Positions 24,404 through 35,517 of a DNA stretch of 64,000 nucleotides are shown here, in pieces. Source of the DNA: Ahaetulla prasina (lineage: Eukaryota; Chordata; Lepidosauria; Squamata; Colubridae). Under the pieces are notes generated by a model that worked only from the letters and a program-made list of their open reading frames with translations, made no database searches and was not told where the DNA came from. A program made the position numbers and the translations under genes. Positions within the stretch are counted from its first letter, which is position 1. The number at the start of each line of letters is the position of its first letter. The stretch is from contig NC_080540.1 in the NCBI RefSeq assembly GCF_028640845.1, forward strand, positions 97,315,561 to 97,379,560, written 5' to 3'.

Positions 24404-25021
24404 TTTTATTTATTTATTTATTTATTTATTATATTTGTATACCGCCCTTCTCCCGAAGGACTCAGGGTGGTTCACAGCCAATAAAAACAAAATACATATA
24501 ATACAAATTAAAAACAGTATAAAAAACTAATTCGATGAATGGCCTAAAAATTTAAAAATACAATATAAACACAATACTGTATTTAAAAATACAATTAAAA
24601 TCCCATTTAAAACCCCCAATTTAAAACCCCAATTTAAAACTATGTTCAAGCTAGTCCTGCACGTCGAAACAGCAACGTCTTCAGCTTGCGGCGGAAGGTC
24701 CTGAGGTCGGGGAGTTGACGAAGCCCCGGAGGCAGCTCATTCCAGAGGGTGAGAGCCCCCACAGAGAAGGCCCTCCCCCTGGAGGTCGCCAGCCGACATT
24801 GTTTGGCTGATGGTATCCGAAGGAGGCCCTCTCTGTGAGAGCACACTGGTCGGTGTGAGGCTACTGGTGGCAGTAGGCGGTCCCGTAAGTACCCCTGTCC
24901 TAAGCCATGGAGCGCTTTAAAGGTGATGACAAGTACCTTGAATTGGACCCGGAAGACCACCAGGAGCCAGTGCAGACTGCGCAGGAGAGGTGTCACACGG
25001 GAGCCACGAGGTGCTCCCTAA
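24404..25021 (-). mobile_element. 5'-truncated L2 inserted in the Tc1 element
   Basis: TTTATT tail, then 'taccgcccttctcccgaagg', the same 3' end as the other young L2 copies. The insertion interrupts the transposon between 'gattgtcaaacagt' and 'ttgctacctaagtgaac'. A short tgtt may be duplicated at the junctions. It keeps 116 codons of the ORF2 C-terminus (24646-24996), including LLRSLHWLLVVFRV and RAFSVGALTLWNELPPG. Confidence 0.9.
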
Positions 25022-25122
25022 TTGTTGCTACCTAAGTGAACAGTTTGATTTCACAGAGGTGTGATTGACTTGGAGTTACATTGTGTTGTTTAAGTGTTCC
25101 CTTTATTTTTTTGAGCAGCTTA

Positions 25123-25878
25123 TTTTTAATGGGAAGCCTTTTTCTTTTTTGGTATTGCTGCAAATTGGATTTACTTGACCAGCCCAGAAACTCTTGTTCA
25201 AGTAAAAACTACTAAAGAAAAATTCTGCACTAAATTTTAAAGGTGACACTAATGAGTTTAATATAAAATGCCTTGAAAATTAATAATCAATTTTCCATTG
25301 TATTGCAATGACTCATCAGGCTCAGTTTTCATTTCTTTGTCCTGTTTGGTACATCATCACTTGCAACTACGCCCAATTCTAATACCCAAAAGTGGTGACA
25401 TTATGAGTTGAATAAACCTATCCGATGTTATTAACTGACAACAAAAGAAAATAAATTCTGCAATGTCAGGAACAGTGAGTACATGACCTTGTTATTTAGT
25501 ACAGAGGTACCTCCTCTGGCAATTCGTCTGAGTGCAGAGACTAGCAGTATCTTTCCAAGAGAAAGTCTTCTATTTTAGCTCTACCCACCCCATGACTCAT
25601 TTGTTGCTAGAAAATTTCCATTCTATGCTCCATTTACAAAAGATATGGCAACCAAGCCAAAGAAATTCATTTCTATCTTTTTTAGCACTTCTAGTGCTGT
25701 ACTGTACTGTATCTCTACTTAGCACATCAGCAAAGGCTTGTACACCTATCATTCCTGCATTTAGAGCAGTAGTAGAGAAGAAATAGATACTTTTCCCCTA
25801 CATAATTAAACCTATTTAGTTCACATGCAGTTAAGCAAAGATTGACTTGTATGAGAATGCAGAGGAACTTAGCAAAGT
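25123..25878. other. No gene or repeat recognised
   Basis: Nothing assignable. Confidence 0.5.
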
Positions 25879-25879
25879 G

Positions 25880-25963
25880 AATAGAATAGAATAGAATAGA
25901 ATAGAATAGAATAGAATAGAATAGAATAGAATAGAATAGAATAGAATAGAATAGAATAGAATT
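25880..25963. repeat. (AATAG)n microsatellite at L3 3' end
   Basis: About 17 uninterrupted AATAG pentamers directly outside the L3 3' end. Expansion of this pentamer from snake CR1/L3 tails is a known feature of advanced snake genomes. Confidence 0.95.
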
Positions 25964-26445
25964 CTTTATTGGCCAAGTGTGATTGGACACACAAGGAATT
26001 TGTCTTGGTGTATATGCTCTCGGAGTACATAAAAGAAAAGATATGTTTGTCAAGAATCATAAGGTACAACACTTAATGATAGTCATAGGGTTCAAATAAG
26101 CAATCAAATCATATTAAGAAACAGTCAATATAAATCATAAGGATATCAGCAACAAGGTTACAGTCATAAGTGGAAGGAGATGGATGGATAGGAACGATGA
26201 CAAGATTAATAGTAGAGTAGATTTAGTAAATAGTTTGACAGAGTTGAGGGAATTGTTTAGCAGAGTGATGGCGTTCGGGAAAAAAATATTCTTATGTCTA
26301 GTTGTTCTGGTGTGCAGTGCTCTATAGCATCATTTTGAGGGTAGGAATTGAAACAGTTTATGTCCAGGATGCGAGGGGTCTGTAAATATTTCCGTAGCCC
26401 TCTTTTTGACTCATGCAGTATACTTCCTTCAATGGAAGGCAGGTT

Positions 26446-27166
26446 AATAATAATAATAACAACAGAGTTGGAAGGGACCTTGGAGGTCTTCTAGTCCAAC
26501 CTCCTGCCCAGGCAGGAAACCCTACACTATCTCAGACAGATGGTTATCCAACATTTTCTTAAAAATTTCCAGTGTTGGAGCATTCACAACTTCTGCAGGC
26601 AAGTTGTTCCACTTATTAATTGTTCTAACTGTCAGGAAATTTCTCCTTAGTTCTAAGTTGCTTCTTTCCTTGATCAGTTTCCACCCATTGCTTCCTATTC
26701 TACTCTCAGGTGCTTTGGAGCAGCCTGACTCCCTCTTCTTTGTGGCAACCCCTGAGATATTGGAACACTGCTATCATGTCTCCCCTAGTCCTTCTTTTCG
26801 TTAAACTAGACATACCGAGTTCCTGCAACCGTTCTTATATGTTTTAGCCTCCAATCCCCTAATCATCTTTGTTGCTCTTCTCTGCACTCTTTCTAGAGTC
26901 TCAGCATCTTTTTTACATCGTGGCGACCAAAATGCAGTATTCCAAGTGTGGTCTACCAAGGCATTATAAAGTGGCACTAACACTTCACGTGATCTTGATT
27001 CTACCCCTCCGTTTATGCAGCCCAGAACTGTGTTGGCTTTTTTGGCAGCTGCTGCACACTGCTGGCTCATATTTAAATGGTTGTCCACTAGGACTCCAAG
27101 ATCCCTCTCACAGTTACTACTATTGAGCAAGGTACCACATATACGATACCTGTGCATTTTTTTTTG
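26446..27166 (-). mobile_element. CR1 LINE inserted in L3
   Basis: AAT-repeat tail, then 'caacagagttggaaggga'. It extends 5' to ORF2 codons encoding ERDLGVLVD. The L3 sequence is contiguous across the insertion. The copy is closely similar to 14971-15568 but longer at the 5' end. Confidence 0.9.
26801..27157 (-). pseudogene. CR1 ORF2 C-terminal fragment
   Basis: A 118-codon frame with [35 protein letters not shown] and [18 protein letters not shown]. It shows a local deletion relative to the 15 kb copy (NALVDHTWN in place of NALVRPHLEYC) and then runs out of frame. It is non-functional. Confidence 0.85.
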
Positions 27167-27392
27167 TTGGTAGTAATTGTTTTTTCTGCAGTTCTAATTA
27201 TCCTCTAAAGTCTGTGTCTGTCTTGTTGGATTGCAGAACCAAACCAGAAAGTTATAGAGGTGCAGATGACAGACTCAATAATTCCTCTGTAGAACTGTAT
27301 CAGCAGTTCCTTGGGCAGTTTGAGGTTTCTGAGTTGGCGCAGAAAGAACATTCTTTGCTGTCCTTTTTTGATGGCGTTTTTGATGTTAGCTG

Positions 27393-28638
27393 TCCATTTT
27401 ATTTATTTATTTATTTATTAAATTTTTATACCGCCCTTCTCCCGAAGGACTCAGGGCGGTGTACAGCCAAAACAAAATACAAAATATATACAATTAAAAC
27501 AAATTAAAATGTAACAATAACTAAATGGCTCAGAATTAAAATGAATTTAAAATTTAAAATATTAATAAAACCCAATTTAAAATCAATCTATTTATGCCAG
27601 TCCCGCTTGAATGAATAAATATGTTTTTAGCTCACGACGGAAGGTCCGAAGATCAGGCACTTGACGTAGACCAGGGGGGAGTTCATTCCAGAGCGTCGAT
27701 GCTCCCACAGAGAAGGCCCTACTCCTGGGGGCCGCCAGCCGACATTGTTTGGCGGACGGCACCCTGAGGAGACCCTCTCTATGAGAGCGTACGGGTCGGT
27801 GGGAGGCATAGGGTAACAGCAGGCGGTCTCGTAAGTACCCAGGTCCTAAGCCATGGAGTGCTTTAAAGGTGGTAACCAGAATCTTGAAGCGCACCCGAAA
27901 GACCACAGGAAGCCAGTGCAGACTACGGAGCAGTGGTGTTACGTGGGAGCCATGAGCGGCTCCCATTACTACTCGCGCAGCTGCATTCTGGACTAACTGC
28001 AGCCTCAAGGTGCACCTCAAGGGCAGCCCCATGTAGAGAGCATTGCAGTAATCCAGCCGAGACGTAACCAGAGCGTGAGTGACTGTGCATAAGGCATCCC
28101 GGTCAAGGAAGGGACGCAACTGGTGAACCAAGCTGACTTGGTAAAAGGCCGTCCTGGAGACGGCCGCCAGATGTTCATCAAAGGACAGCCGTCCAGCCAG
28201 GAGGACACCCAAGTTGCGAACCACCTCCTTTGGGGCCACTAACTCGCCCCCAACAGTCAGCTGCGGATGCAGCTGACTGTACCAGGGTGCCGGCATCCAC
28301 AGCCACTCCGTCTTGGAGGGATTGAGGTTGAGTCTGTTTCTCCCCATCCAGACCCATACAGCTTCCAGGCACCGGGACAGCACTTCAACCGCTTCGTTGG
28401 GGTGGTCCGGGGTGGAAAAGTACAGCTGGGTATCATCAGCGTACAGATGATAACTCACCCCGAAACCACTGATGACCTCACCCAGCGGTTTCATATAGAT
28501 GTAGAACAGGGTAGGCGAGAGAATCGACTCCTGAGGTACCCCACAAGTGAGGCACCTCGAGGACGATCTCTGCCCCCCTGTCAACACCGTCTGCGACTGG
28601 TCGGAGAGATAGGAGGAGAACCACCAATAAACGGTTCC
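27393..28638 (-). mobile_element. Young L2 LINE inserted in L3
   Basis: The TTTATT tail and 'taccgcccttctcccgaagg' end lie at the left; the 5' truncation is at about 28638. This is the longest young L2 copy in the window and retains the RT active site. Its left flank 'gctgtccattt' and right flank 'gagatatggtataac' are adjoining L3 sequence. Confidence 0.9.
27592..28587 (-). pseudogene. L2 reverse transcriptase C-terminal half, open frame
   Basis: 331 codons with no stop. The order is GVPQESILSPTLF (RT motif B), HLYADDTQLYF (YADD at residues 49-52, bases 28432-28443), GRNRLNLNPSKTEWLW, VRNLGVLLAGRLSF, CTVTHALVTSRLDYCNALY, LQLVQNAAARV, LLRSLHWLPV and TLWNELPPGLR. The same frame continues upstream to about 28632, so the Met at 28587 is internal. 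Endonuclease and RT motifs 0-A are missing. The intact frame suggests a young insertion, but it cannot be autonomous. Confidence 0.88.
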
Positions 28639-28720
28639 TCTTGAGATATGGTATAACCTAGAAATTTGAATAGATATTATAGATACTATAAAGCTATTCT
28701 CTCTCTGTCAATGTCACAGC

Positions 28721-30016
28721 AATGCATGTTTGGCTTAAAGCATGCCCACCTCTTTTCAATTTGAAAATGTAGACCCCTTTCCAGCTATGTGAGAAGCCAG
28801 CAGTGCAATGCATGGCCTTTTTATGACTTAGGAAGGCTTAGATGGATATAAATTTAAACTTCCATGTGACCCACACTGGACATTCATCCTATATTATTTT
28901 TGTGTGTGTCTTATTACTTGCCCATTGAACTCAGTGAACATGATATGTAGAAAAAACAAACAAACCTTATGATTTGATTTTAATAAGTAACATCTTTTCC
29001 AGCCCCTCTAGAATTTATTTTTATCAAGTCTGCTATGATTCCTTGAGAGGGCAAAGATTAAGGGACATTTTCCTCACCCTCAAGCTTCAATAAGACCCAA
29101 GGCATTTCTAGCTGGAACATATCTTTACTTTTTTCTGTTTTCATAACTGAAGATTGTTTAAAGCAACATTAGCTATTTAACTCGTAGAAAGGAATCCTTT
29201 CCTCTGTCCCCTGTCTCAGAGGTTTGCTTGGACTATGTTTCTTTCTGTCACCCAAGAACCAAGTAGAGTGTTTTTTTTTAAATAATAATAATAAACTCCA
29301 CCATGTAGAGTTCTTGGTGCCCTCTGACCTTGGTTATTGCTGGCAAATATTTCATTAACTGACTCATCGTTGCCAGGACTAATAATGACTTGCATTGATG
29401 ATGTTTTCTAGTCAGGCAGTGAAACATCTGTAAGCAAACAACAAAGCTCAGAGAGAATCAAGGGCTTCACAGTTTAGTCCTGAGCAACATCTATTCTCTT
29501 CTATTGGAATTATGTTCACATCATTTGACAACCTTATTTGTCTTGCAAAAATTCCATTGGGCAGTTTCCACTTCCCTCTGTTGGCTCTTGGACCAATTCT
29601 GTTTGCATTTCCGTTTACAGACCCCAATCCCATCATCTGGTCATTGTTTTGTTTTTTCAATTCCAATCCACTCCCCAACTGTCAAACCCTGGGAGTTCCT
29701 TCCTAGCCATCCTCCCTACAGTGGACATATTGGACTGATTCACTTCATGGATGGAATTTCATCCACCTTCATTGTACGCAGATTGTAGGCAAACACTCCT
29801 ATAGGGCACACAGTGAAGAGAAAACTTTTGCCGTCCTCCGTTAGCTCTTTTCATGAGTAATCTTTGTTATACTTACTCTCTTAAATAAAAGACTGTCAGT
29901 TATCTTCCTCTTGTCATATTAAACTACCCGACCCATGAATAAAACTGTATTTCTCCTTTCTCCCTTATTTTTGAGTTTTTTAAAAACTCACTTCAAACCC
30001 TTAGCTAGCCATATAA
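28721..30016. other. No gene or repeat recognised
   Basis: AT-rich with a short (AAT) run at 29281-29293. Three overlapping 60-90 codon frames around 29504-29788 have no recognisable domain. Confidence 0.5.
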
Positions 30017-30425
30017 AGGTAATCCTTGACTTACAATGAGTTCTTTTAGTGACCGTTCAAAGTTACAGTGGCACTGAAAAAAGTATTTTTCACACTTATA
30101 ACTATTTTTCACACTTATAACTGTTGCAGCATCCCCATGGTCGTGTGATTTACATTTGGGTGCTTGACAACTGACTCACATTTATGATAGTTGTAATGTC
30201 CCAGGATTATGTGATCACCTTTGCAACCTTCTGGTAAGCAAAGTCAATGGGGAAACCAGATTCATTTAACAACTGTGTTACTATTTAACAACTGCAGTGA
30301 TTCACTTAACAAATGTGGCAAGAAAAATTCATAAAATGAGACAAGACATACTTAACAAATTTCTCACTCAGCAACATAAATTTGGGCTCAATTGTCATAA
30401 GTTGAAAAGTACGAGTATTTTCTTT
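30017..30425. mobile_element. Palindromic DNA-transposon-like repeat, copy 1
   Basis: Starts aaggtaatccttgacttaca and ends with the near-complement ('cataagttgaaaagtacg'). 'tcacttaac'/'gttaagt'-like motifs recur within it. It contains a 19-bp tandem duplication at about 30083-30121. Resembles a common reptile non-autonomous element; relatives lie at 32260-32492 and 63969-64000. Confidence 0.7.
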
Positions 30426-32259
30426 TTCTCTAGTCATGGTTTCTAGGCTTTGTCATTTTCTGCTTCAAGTTTTTTGCATTAAGTCCCTAGGTCTTTCTGT
30501 GTGCCTATTCGTCCCCTGTACCTCATGATTTCATACATTTTTTAATACATTTTTCTGGCCTCTTTCATCCTTTCACCTTCATGGGTACCTTATCAGAAAG
30601 ACCCAATTTATATTTCATGGCAGGATCCCAACAGTCTGATGAGAATTTCTTTATATTATCCTGTAAGAATCTGTGGATTATATCTTGTTTACCTCTGCAT
30701 TCTCTTTTTGCTATTCTTCCTCCTGGTAGTAACAATCTCTGTTCATTCAGGTTCTTAGCAGTCAGATGATTTCCTTGCTTATCATAGCATATTCCTACCA
30801 GTTCACCTCAATTTCATTCATTTCTCCATCTATGCTGCAACCCCTTAGGTTACAACTGCTTTTATGTTTATAATCAGATAAAGAACCACCAGAATTTTTG
30901 TAATTAAAATACTGAATGTAGACAATTTCCTGACTCCTAAGTGTCAGATAAATTATACAATTTGTTATCATGATCAAAGATATAATTAAGAATGCAAAGC
31001 ATGAAGGACCAAATCAAAGGTGAACAATAGTTGCTGGCTCAAACCCAATAAGTTTAAACAAAGTGAATAACCGGATGAATTGGATGGCTGGATTTGACTG
31101 ATTTCTAAACAAATATTAACATGCTTTACTTCTTAGGAAAGTCTTCTGAGATATATTCAGATTCAACTACATGGAAGACAAAGGCTCATATTGTGAATTT
31201 TGATCCTGTTTTTCACTGGTACTTTTTCATGCTTTTTTCTTTTGTTTTGATCCATCTGGAATTCTTTCAAGTTGTACAATTATACCCTCTTTGTTTCTCC
31301 AATGGCATCGTTGGCTGTGATTCTTGTTTGCATCAGTATACTTGTTATGCAAACAATGTGTTCAGGGTAATATAATGTATTCTGATTTTAGTATATTAGA
31401 TGGTAAATGCATGTTGGGAATCTATTATTGTGATTAAATCCCAAGGACCTTGTATCACGTAAAACGATGTATGCTGCTGAGATTAATTAGTGGATAAATA
31501 AAACCAAGTTGTTTCATCTTAACACAAAAAATACATTGCCTATTTCAATCACAGCCATAAAGAATGCTGCTAAAATTATATACCATTATTTAAATAGGGA
31601 GATATTCTTCTACATTATTTCAAAATCTCATGCTGCTAGTTGCTCCTCAGGTAATTCATTCCTCAGAGATAGATGGTTTATTCTGACCCAGATTTAATCA
31701 TCTTTACAATGTGTGAAAAGTTTATGGATTGAATGATTTCCACAAATTCCCTGGTTTTCCAGGGTTTACCCTGTGGAATTAGAGCCATAAGGTTTACTTC
31801 ACAAACCTCTTTGATTTCTAGATGTGTAGAATGAAACTGCCAGAATTTTCAGCATTCCTCATGCTGTCTGAGTAAATTCTGAGTATTGAATTCCACTTAA
31901 GCAAGGGAAAATGATTAACAATTCACAGATTCTTATAGGATGATCTGAGTGTGTGTGAGGACTTTTCAATGTGGTGTGAGCTCAGAAAAGTTGAAGAATG
32001 AGGGTGCAAAATGCATACAATTGCTGGGAGTCCAGAAAGAGAGCACAAGGTGCATGCATATGTACAATCACAGGGAGACCACCAAAAGAGAGTGTGATGT
32101 GTGGGCATGTGATTGCAGAGATGCTGTGAAAATATCATGGGTGCATGGGTTTAATCGCATGAGTGCGGGGTGCATGTATCCATTTGTGCAAGTGCATTGA
32201 AGCCAGGGACAGGGTGTGTGTGAGTGAAGGAAGGGAGGTGAGGGAGATCTACTTCCATG
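30426..32259. other. No gene recognised
   Basis: AT-rich up to about 31930, then a purine/TG-rich stretch. No recognisable domain in the 60-84 codon frames. Confidence 0.45.
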
Positions 32260-32492
32260 ATTTGTCACCTTCCTTGCCAGCTTCCTTATTGATTTTGTTT
32301 GTGGGAAGTTGCCAGGAAAGGTCAGGATTGGTGATCACATGACTGCATAGTATTGCATAAGTGTGAGCTAGTTGCCACATGATTTTCTTCATGCGACCAT
32401 GGGGGAATTGCAACTTTAAGTATCAGTCATAAGCTCCTTCATTCAGTGCTGTTGTAACCTGAATGATCATAATTTGAAGACTACCTGTATTA
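32260..32492. mobile_element. Palindromic DNA-transposon-like repeat, copy 2 (partial)
   Basis: Shares the 'ggtgatcacatgac' and 'catgcgaccatggggg' blocks and the end 'gaagactacctgta' with this family, in the opposite orientation to copy 1. The left part is decayed. Confidence 0.6.
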
Positions 32493-32774
32493 GGTGGCTT
32501 GAATGAAAAGAAGCTTGGAAAAATGAAAGAAATACTTGGGAAATTGATAGATTTTTAGCCTATAACAGAAATACTTCAGGGGAAAAGCCAACAAATGTAA
32601 ACTATTTCATGAGTAATCCTACATAAGATGTATTTCATTACAGTGGAAAGTGACAACATGATCTACCTATTAGCCCCACAGGTACAGATCATATAAAATT
32701 CATTCTAGAATTTACAGATTTCTCAATCATTGTTGCTCAAGTTCCCCAGGCAAGCTTCAGAACTGAAGAGCAAT

Positions 32775-33147
32775 TTGAATCCTGGTTTAAAAAGGTAAAG
32801 GTTCCCCTCGCACATATGTGCTAGTCGTTCCCGACTCTAGGGGACGGTGCTCATCTCCATTTCAAAGCCAAAGAGCCAGTGCTGTCCACAGTCATGTGGC
32901 TGGCGTCTCCGTGGTCATGCGGCCGGCATGACTAAATATCAAAGGCATACAGTCCCACCAAAAGTGATCCCTATTTTTCTACTTGCATTTTTTATGTGCT
33001 TTCGAACTGCTAGGTTGGCAGAAACTGGGACAAGTAACAGGAGCTCACCCTGGCACTAGGGATTTGAACCACTGAACTGCCGACTTTTCGATCAACAAGC
33101 TCAGCGTCTTAGCCATTGAGCCCCCACATCCCTGTTGAATCCTGGTT
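32775..33147 (-). mobile_element. tRNA-derived SINE with perfect 13-bp TSD
   Basis: The SINE (32788-33134) is flanked by ttgaatcctggtt on both sides (32775-32787 and 33135-33147). The tRNA head is on the minus strand at the right end, with B-box complement 'ggatttgaacc' near 33059 and A-box region near 33107-33123. The 3' tail at the left reads CCTTTACCTTTTT on the minus strand, and 'gagtcgggaacgac' resembles Bov-B tails. Probably the Sauria SINE family; its sister copy is at 49635-49968. Confidence 0.88.
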
Positions 33148-34459
33148 ACTTGGCTTTAAATCCAATCCTCTCACTACTATGTGAAACTGTATGAAATTTA
33201 GAATTGTTATTATAAATAAAGTTGAAGAGCAAACAAAACTCTTGAGTGTAAACAGTTACACAACCTGACAGGAGTTTCTCTGTTCTGCAAATGTCTGCTC
33301 AAAATGAGACAGTCAGCACAAAGACAATGATCTAATAGCTCCCCCGTTCCTAAAGTGCATTAACAGATTGATTTGATTGTGCACTAGAACTAAAAATCTA
33401 GCATTCTCCCCCACTCCTCTCGCCACCCTCCCCCCCAAGAATTATATGGAGGACAACAAAAGTGCAGCAACATCCCAAGAAAGAGCAGGAACAGGTCAGA
33501 ATAAGTATGTGGCATGCCAAGCCAAATCAAAGCAGTCAGGCAAATATGGAAGAAATAGACTTTCAGTCCCTGGGCGCTTCATGAATTTAGGTTTCCTTGA
33601 AGTGAAGTCAACCACTTAATACCTGAATGAACAAATGTGATGCTAATGCCCTGTGCTTTGTTGTGTGTGATGATCTAATTGAGAATTGATGCATTCTCTT
33701 TTGTCCCTTGAATGAACTTGCCTGCACACTCCCTTTGGACAATGCAATACAACTTTATAACAGCAATTTGCTTTTTTAGAACCTTTCTCCCTCCAGCTCA
33801 ATTTCCCCTCCTTGATAGGCATATAAACTCTTGTGACTTGATGTACAAGCCGGGGAAGGGCCGGGGTGGGGGGCGGGGGGGAGGACAGATAATGCCCTAT
33901 CAGGCAAAAGATTTTAGATTGGAAATAGGTATTGCTAAATTGCTATTCTTTTAAGATAGTTCAATTAGCTGTGAAAATTGTGTTCAGTTTTATCCCGTTG
34001 CATGTTTTGCATTTAGGTTGTCTAAGTAGCGACATTCAATAACTATGGCACTAACTGTAGTTTAGTGTACCACCTTCTCCTTTTTAACAGGTTTTTTTAA
34101 AAAAATGTGAGTATTTTATATATTTTTCTTTAAATTCAGTGTTGTATGCCACCCAGGGCCACTTTCAGATGGAATGGGCAACAAATATGATAAATAAGAT
34201 GTAATGTGTGAATTGAAAGAATGAATGAAAAGAGTCTTAAATAAGATTAAGATGAGTTTCTAGAAGTCTGAAAGCACTCAAAACATGGATGATGAACAAG
34301 AAGCACAAGATGAAGAAGTTGCAATCTGGAATGTTAAAATATCCATATAAGTTCTACTGAAGAAAACAAGATCTTAGAAAAGTGCTGGTTAGCTCCTAGA
34401 ATCAATCAGAAGCAAGGAAACAGAACATGTACAGAAACTGTGGTAGACATAGCCTATAG
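33148..34459. other. No gene recognised
   Basis: Nothing assignable, apart from a G-rich patch at about 33855-33885. Confidence 0.45.
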
Positions 34460-34926
34460 CTGTGATGGCGAACCTATGGCATGTGTGTCAGAGGTGGGTG
34501 TCTCATGTGTGCACACATGGCACATATGGCATGTGGGCATGTATGCCATTGCCAGCTGCTCTTCTGGTTTCCGGCACACATATGTGCACTGGCCAGCTGG
34601 CAACAGAGCCCTGGAAAATGGCCTGAAAACAGCCAAAAAAACAGCCCAAAACAGGCTATTTTTAGGCCATTTTCAGGCTTTTTAGGCCATTTTTGGCCTT
34701 AAAATTGTCTGAAAATGACCCCAAAAAACAGGCTGAAAACAGCCCAAAAAACTGTCTGAAAACTGCCCAAAAATGGCTTGAAAATGGCCTGTAAAATGGC
34801 TAAAAACGGTCACAAAACAGGCATGTGTGCGCCAGCCAGCTGGCCTTCAGGTTTCTGGTGCTCCAGTGCACACACGTGCATTCCAGTTTGGGCACTCAGT
34901 GCCAAAAAGGTTCACTGTCACTATGG
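34460..34926. mobile_element. hAT-like non-autonomous element with internal tandem array
   Basis: The left end ctgtgatggcgaacctatgg matches the complement of the right end (ttcactgtcacta), as in a common reptile hAT-like repeat. The interior (34610-34820) is a degenerate array of short aaaa-ggcc/aaaa-cagcc motifs. Possible offset flanks gcctatag and gcctctag match 7/8, but the exact boundary is uncertain. Confidence 0.65.
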
Positions 34927-35168
34927 GCCTCTAGTTCCTATGAGATGGGCAGGGAACTATAGTCTGGTGGAAGTATATAAGCAAAATCTCAAAATATTTG
35001 AATGGATATTGGATAAAGAAAATGGATGAATCAAACCTGGAATGGGATCACTGTTTTAAAGGGAAACAAAAATAATGTCCTGGGAATAGAGCCTATTGTT
35101 TTGCAAAGAACTGTCTTAGGCTGTTGTGGGAAGACAGAACAGTTCAACAATAAACGTAACATTGGAGG

Positions 35169-35300
35169 CAGTGGTGGGTTTCTACTGGTTTGCTCCAGTT
35201 TGGGCGAACCGGTAGCAGTGTCGGCGGGAGGCTCCGCCCACTCTGGTCCGCCCAATCGTGTGATCCACTTACAAATCTATTCAGGTGCCTGCGGCTGGTT
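35169..35300. mobile_element. hAT MITE (CAGTGGTGGG family), truncated
   Basis: Starts cagtggtgggtttctactgg and contains 'gaaccggtagcag' and 'ggaggctccgccca', as in the copies at 43574 and 56914. No complementary right end was found, so it is truncated. Confidence 0.65.
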
Positions 35301-35517
35301 TAGCTTAGTTAGAAGAGTGTCTGGAATGATGGTGTTGAATGCTGAACTAAAGAGGACCCTTGCATAAGTCTTTGGAGATTCAAGGAAAGCTTGTGTACCA
35401 ATACATCTTCTTTGTCCTGCCTCTTCTTTCTTTACCCAAAATGTTATTATGTAAATATGAAATATTGTTTAATTAAATAAGATAGGAATCAGAATATTGT
35501 AAGTTTAGATCCATATA

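Larger units (their letters stand above)
22915..25120 (-). mobile_element. Tc1-like DNA transposon, interrupted by L2
   Basis: The ends ccactgctcaaaaaaaataa (left) and gtgttccctttattttttt...gagcag (right) are inverted repeats. TA lies on both outer flanks (22913-22914 and 25121-25122), the standard Tc1/mariner target duplication. Removing the L2 at 24404-25021 leaves about 1.6 kb, a normal full-length size. One transposase gene lies on the minus strand. From memory the sequence is close to Tc1 elements of fish and lampreys. Confidence 0.92.
25879..28720 (-). mobile_element. Snake CR1/L3 LINE copy hosting a CR1 and an L2
   Basis: The pieces 25879-26445, 27167-27392 and 28639-28720 read as one minus-strand L3-type 3' region. 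The 3' end has (AATAG)n and 'ttattggccaagtgtgattg'. The sequence 'caatggaaggcaggtt' resumes with 'ggtagtaattg' after the CR1, and 'ttagctgtccattt' resumes with 'gagatatgg...agaaatttgaa' after the L2. No intact ORF remains. Confidence 0.85.

Noticed and set aside
26604..27507. Plus-strand frames of 66-97 codons
   Set aside because: Antisense of CR1 or L3 non-coding sequence.
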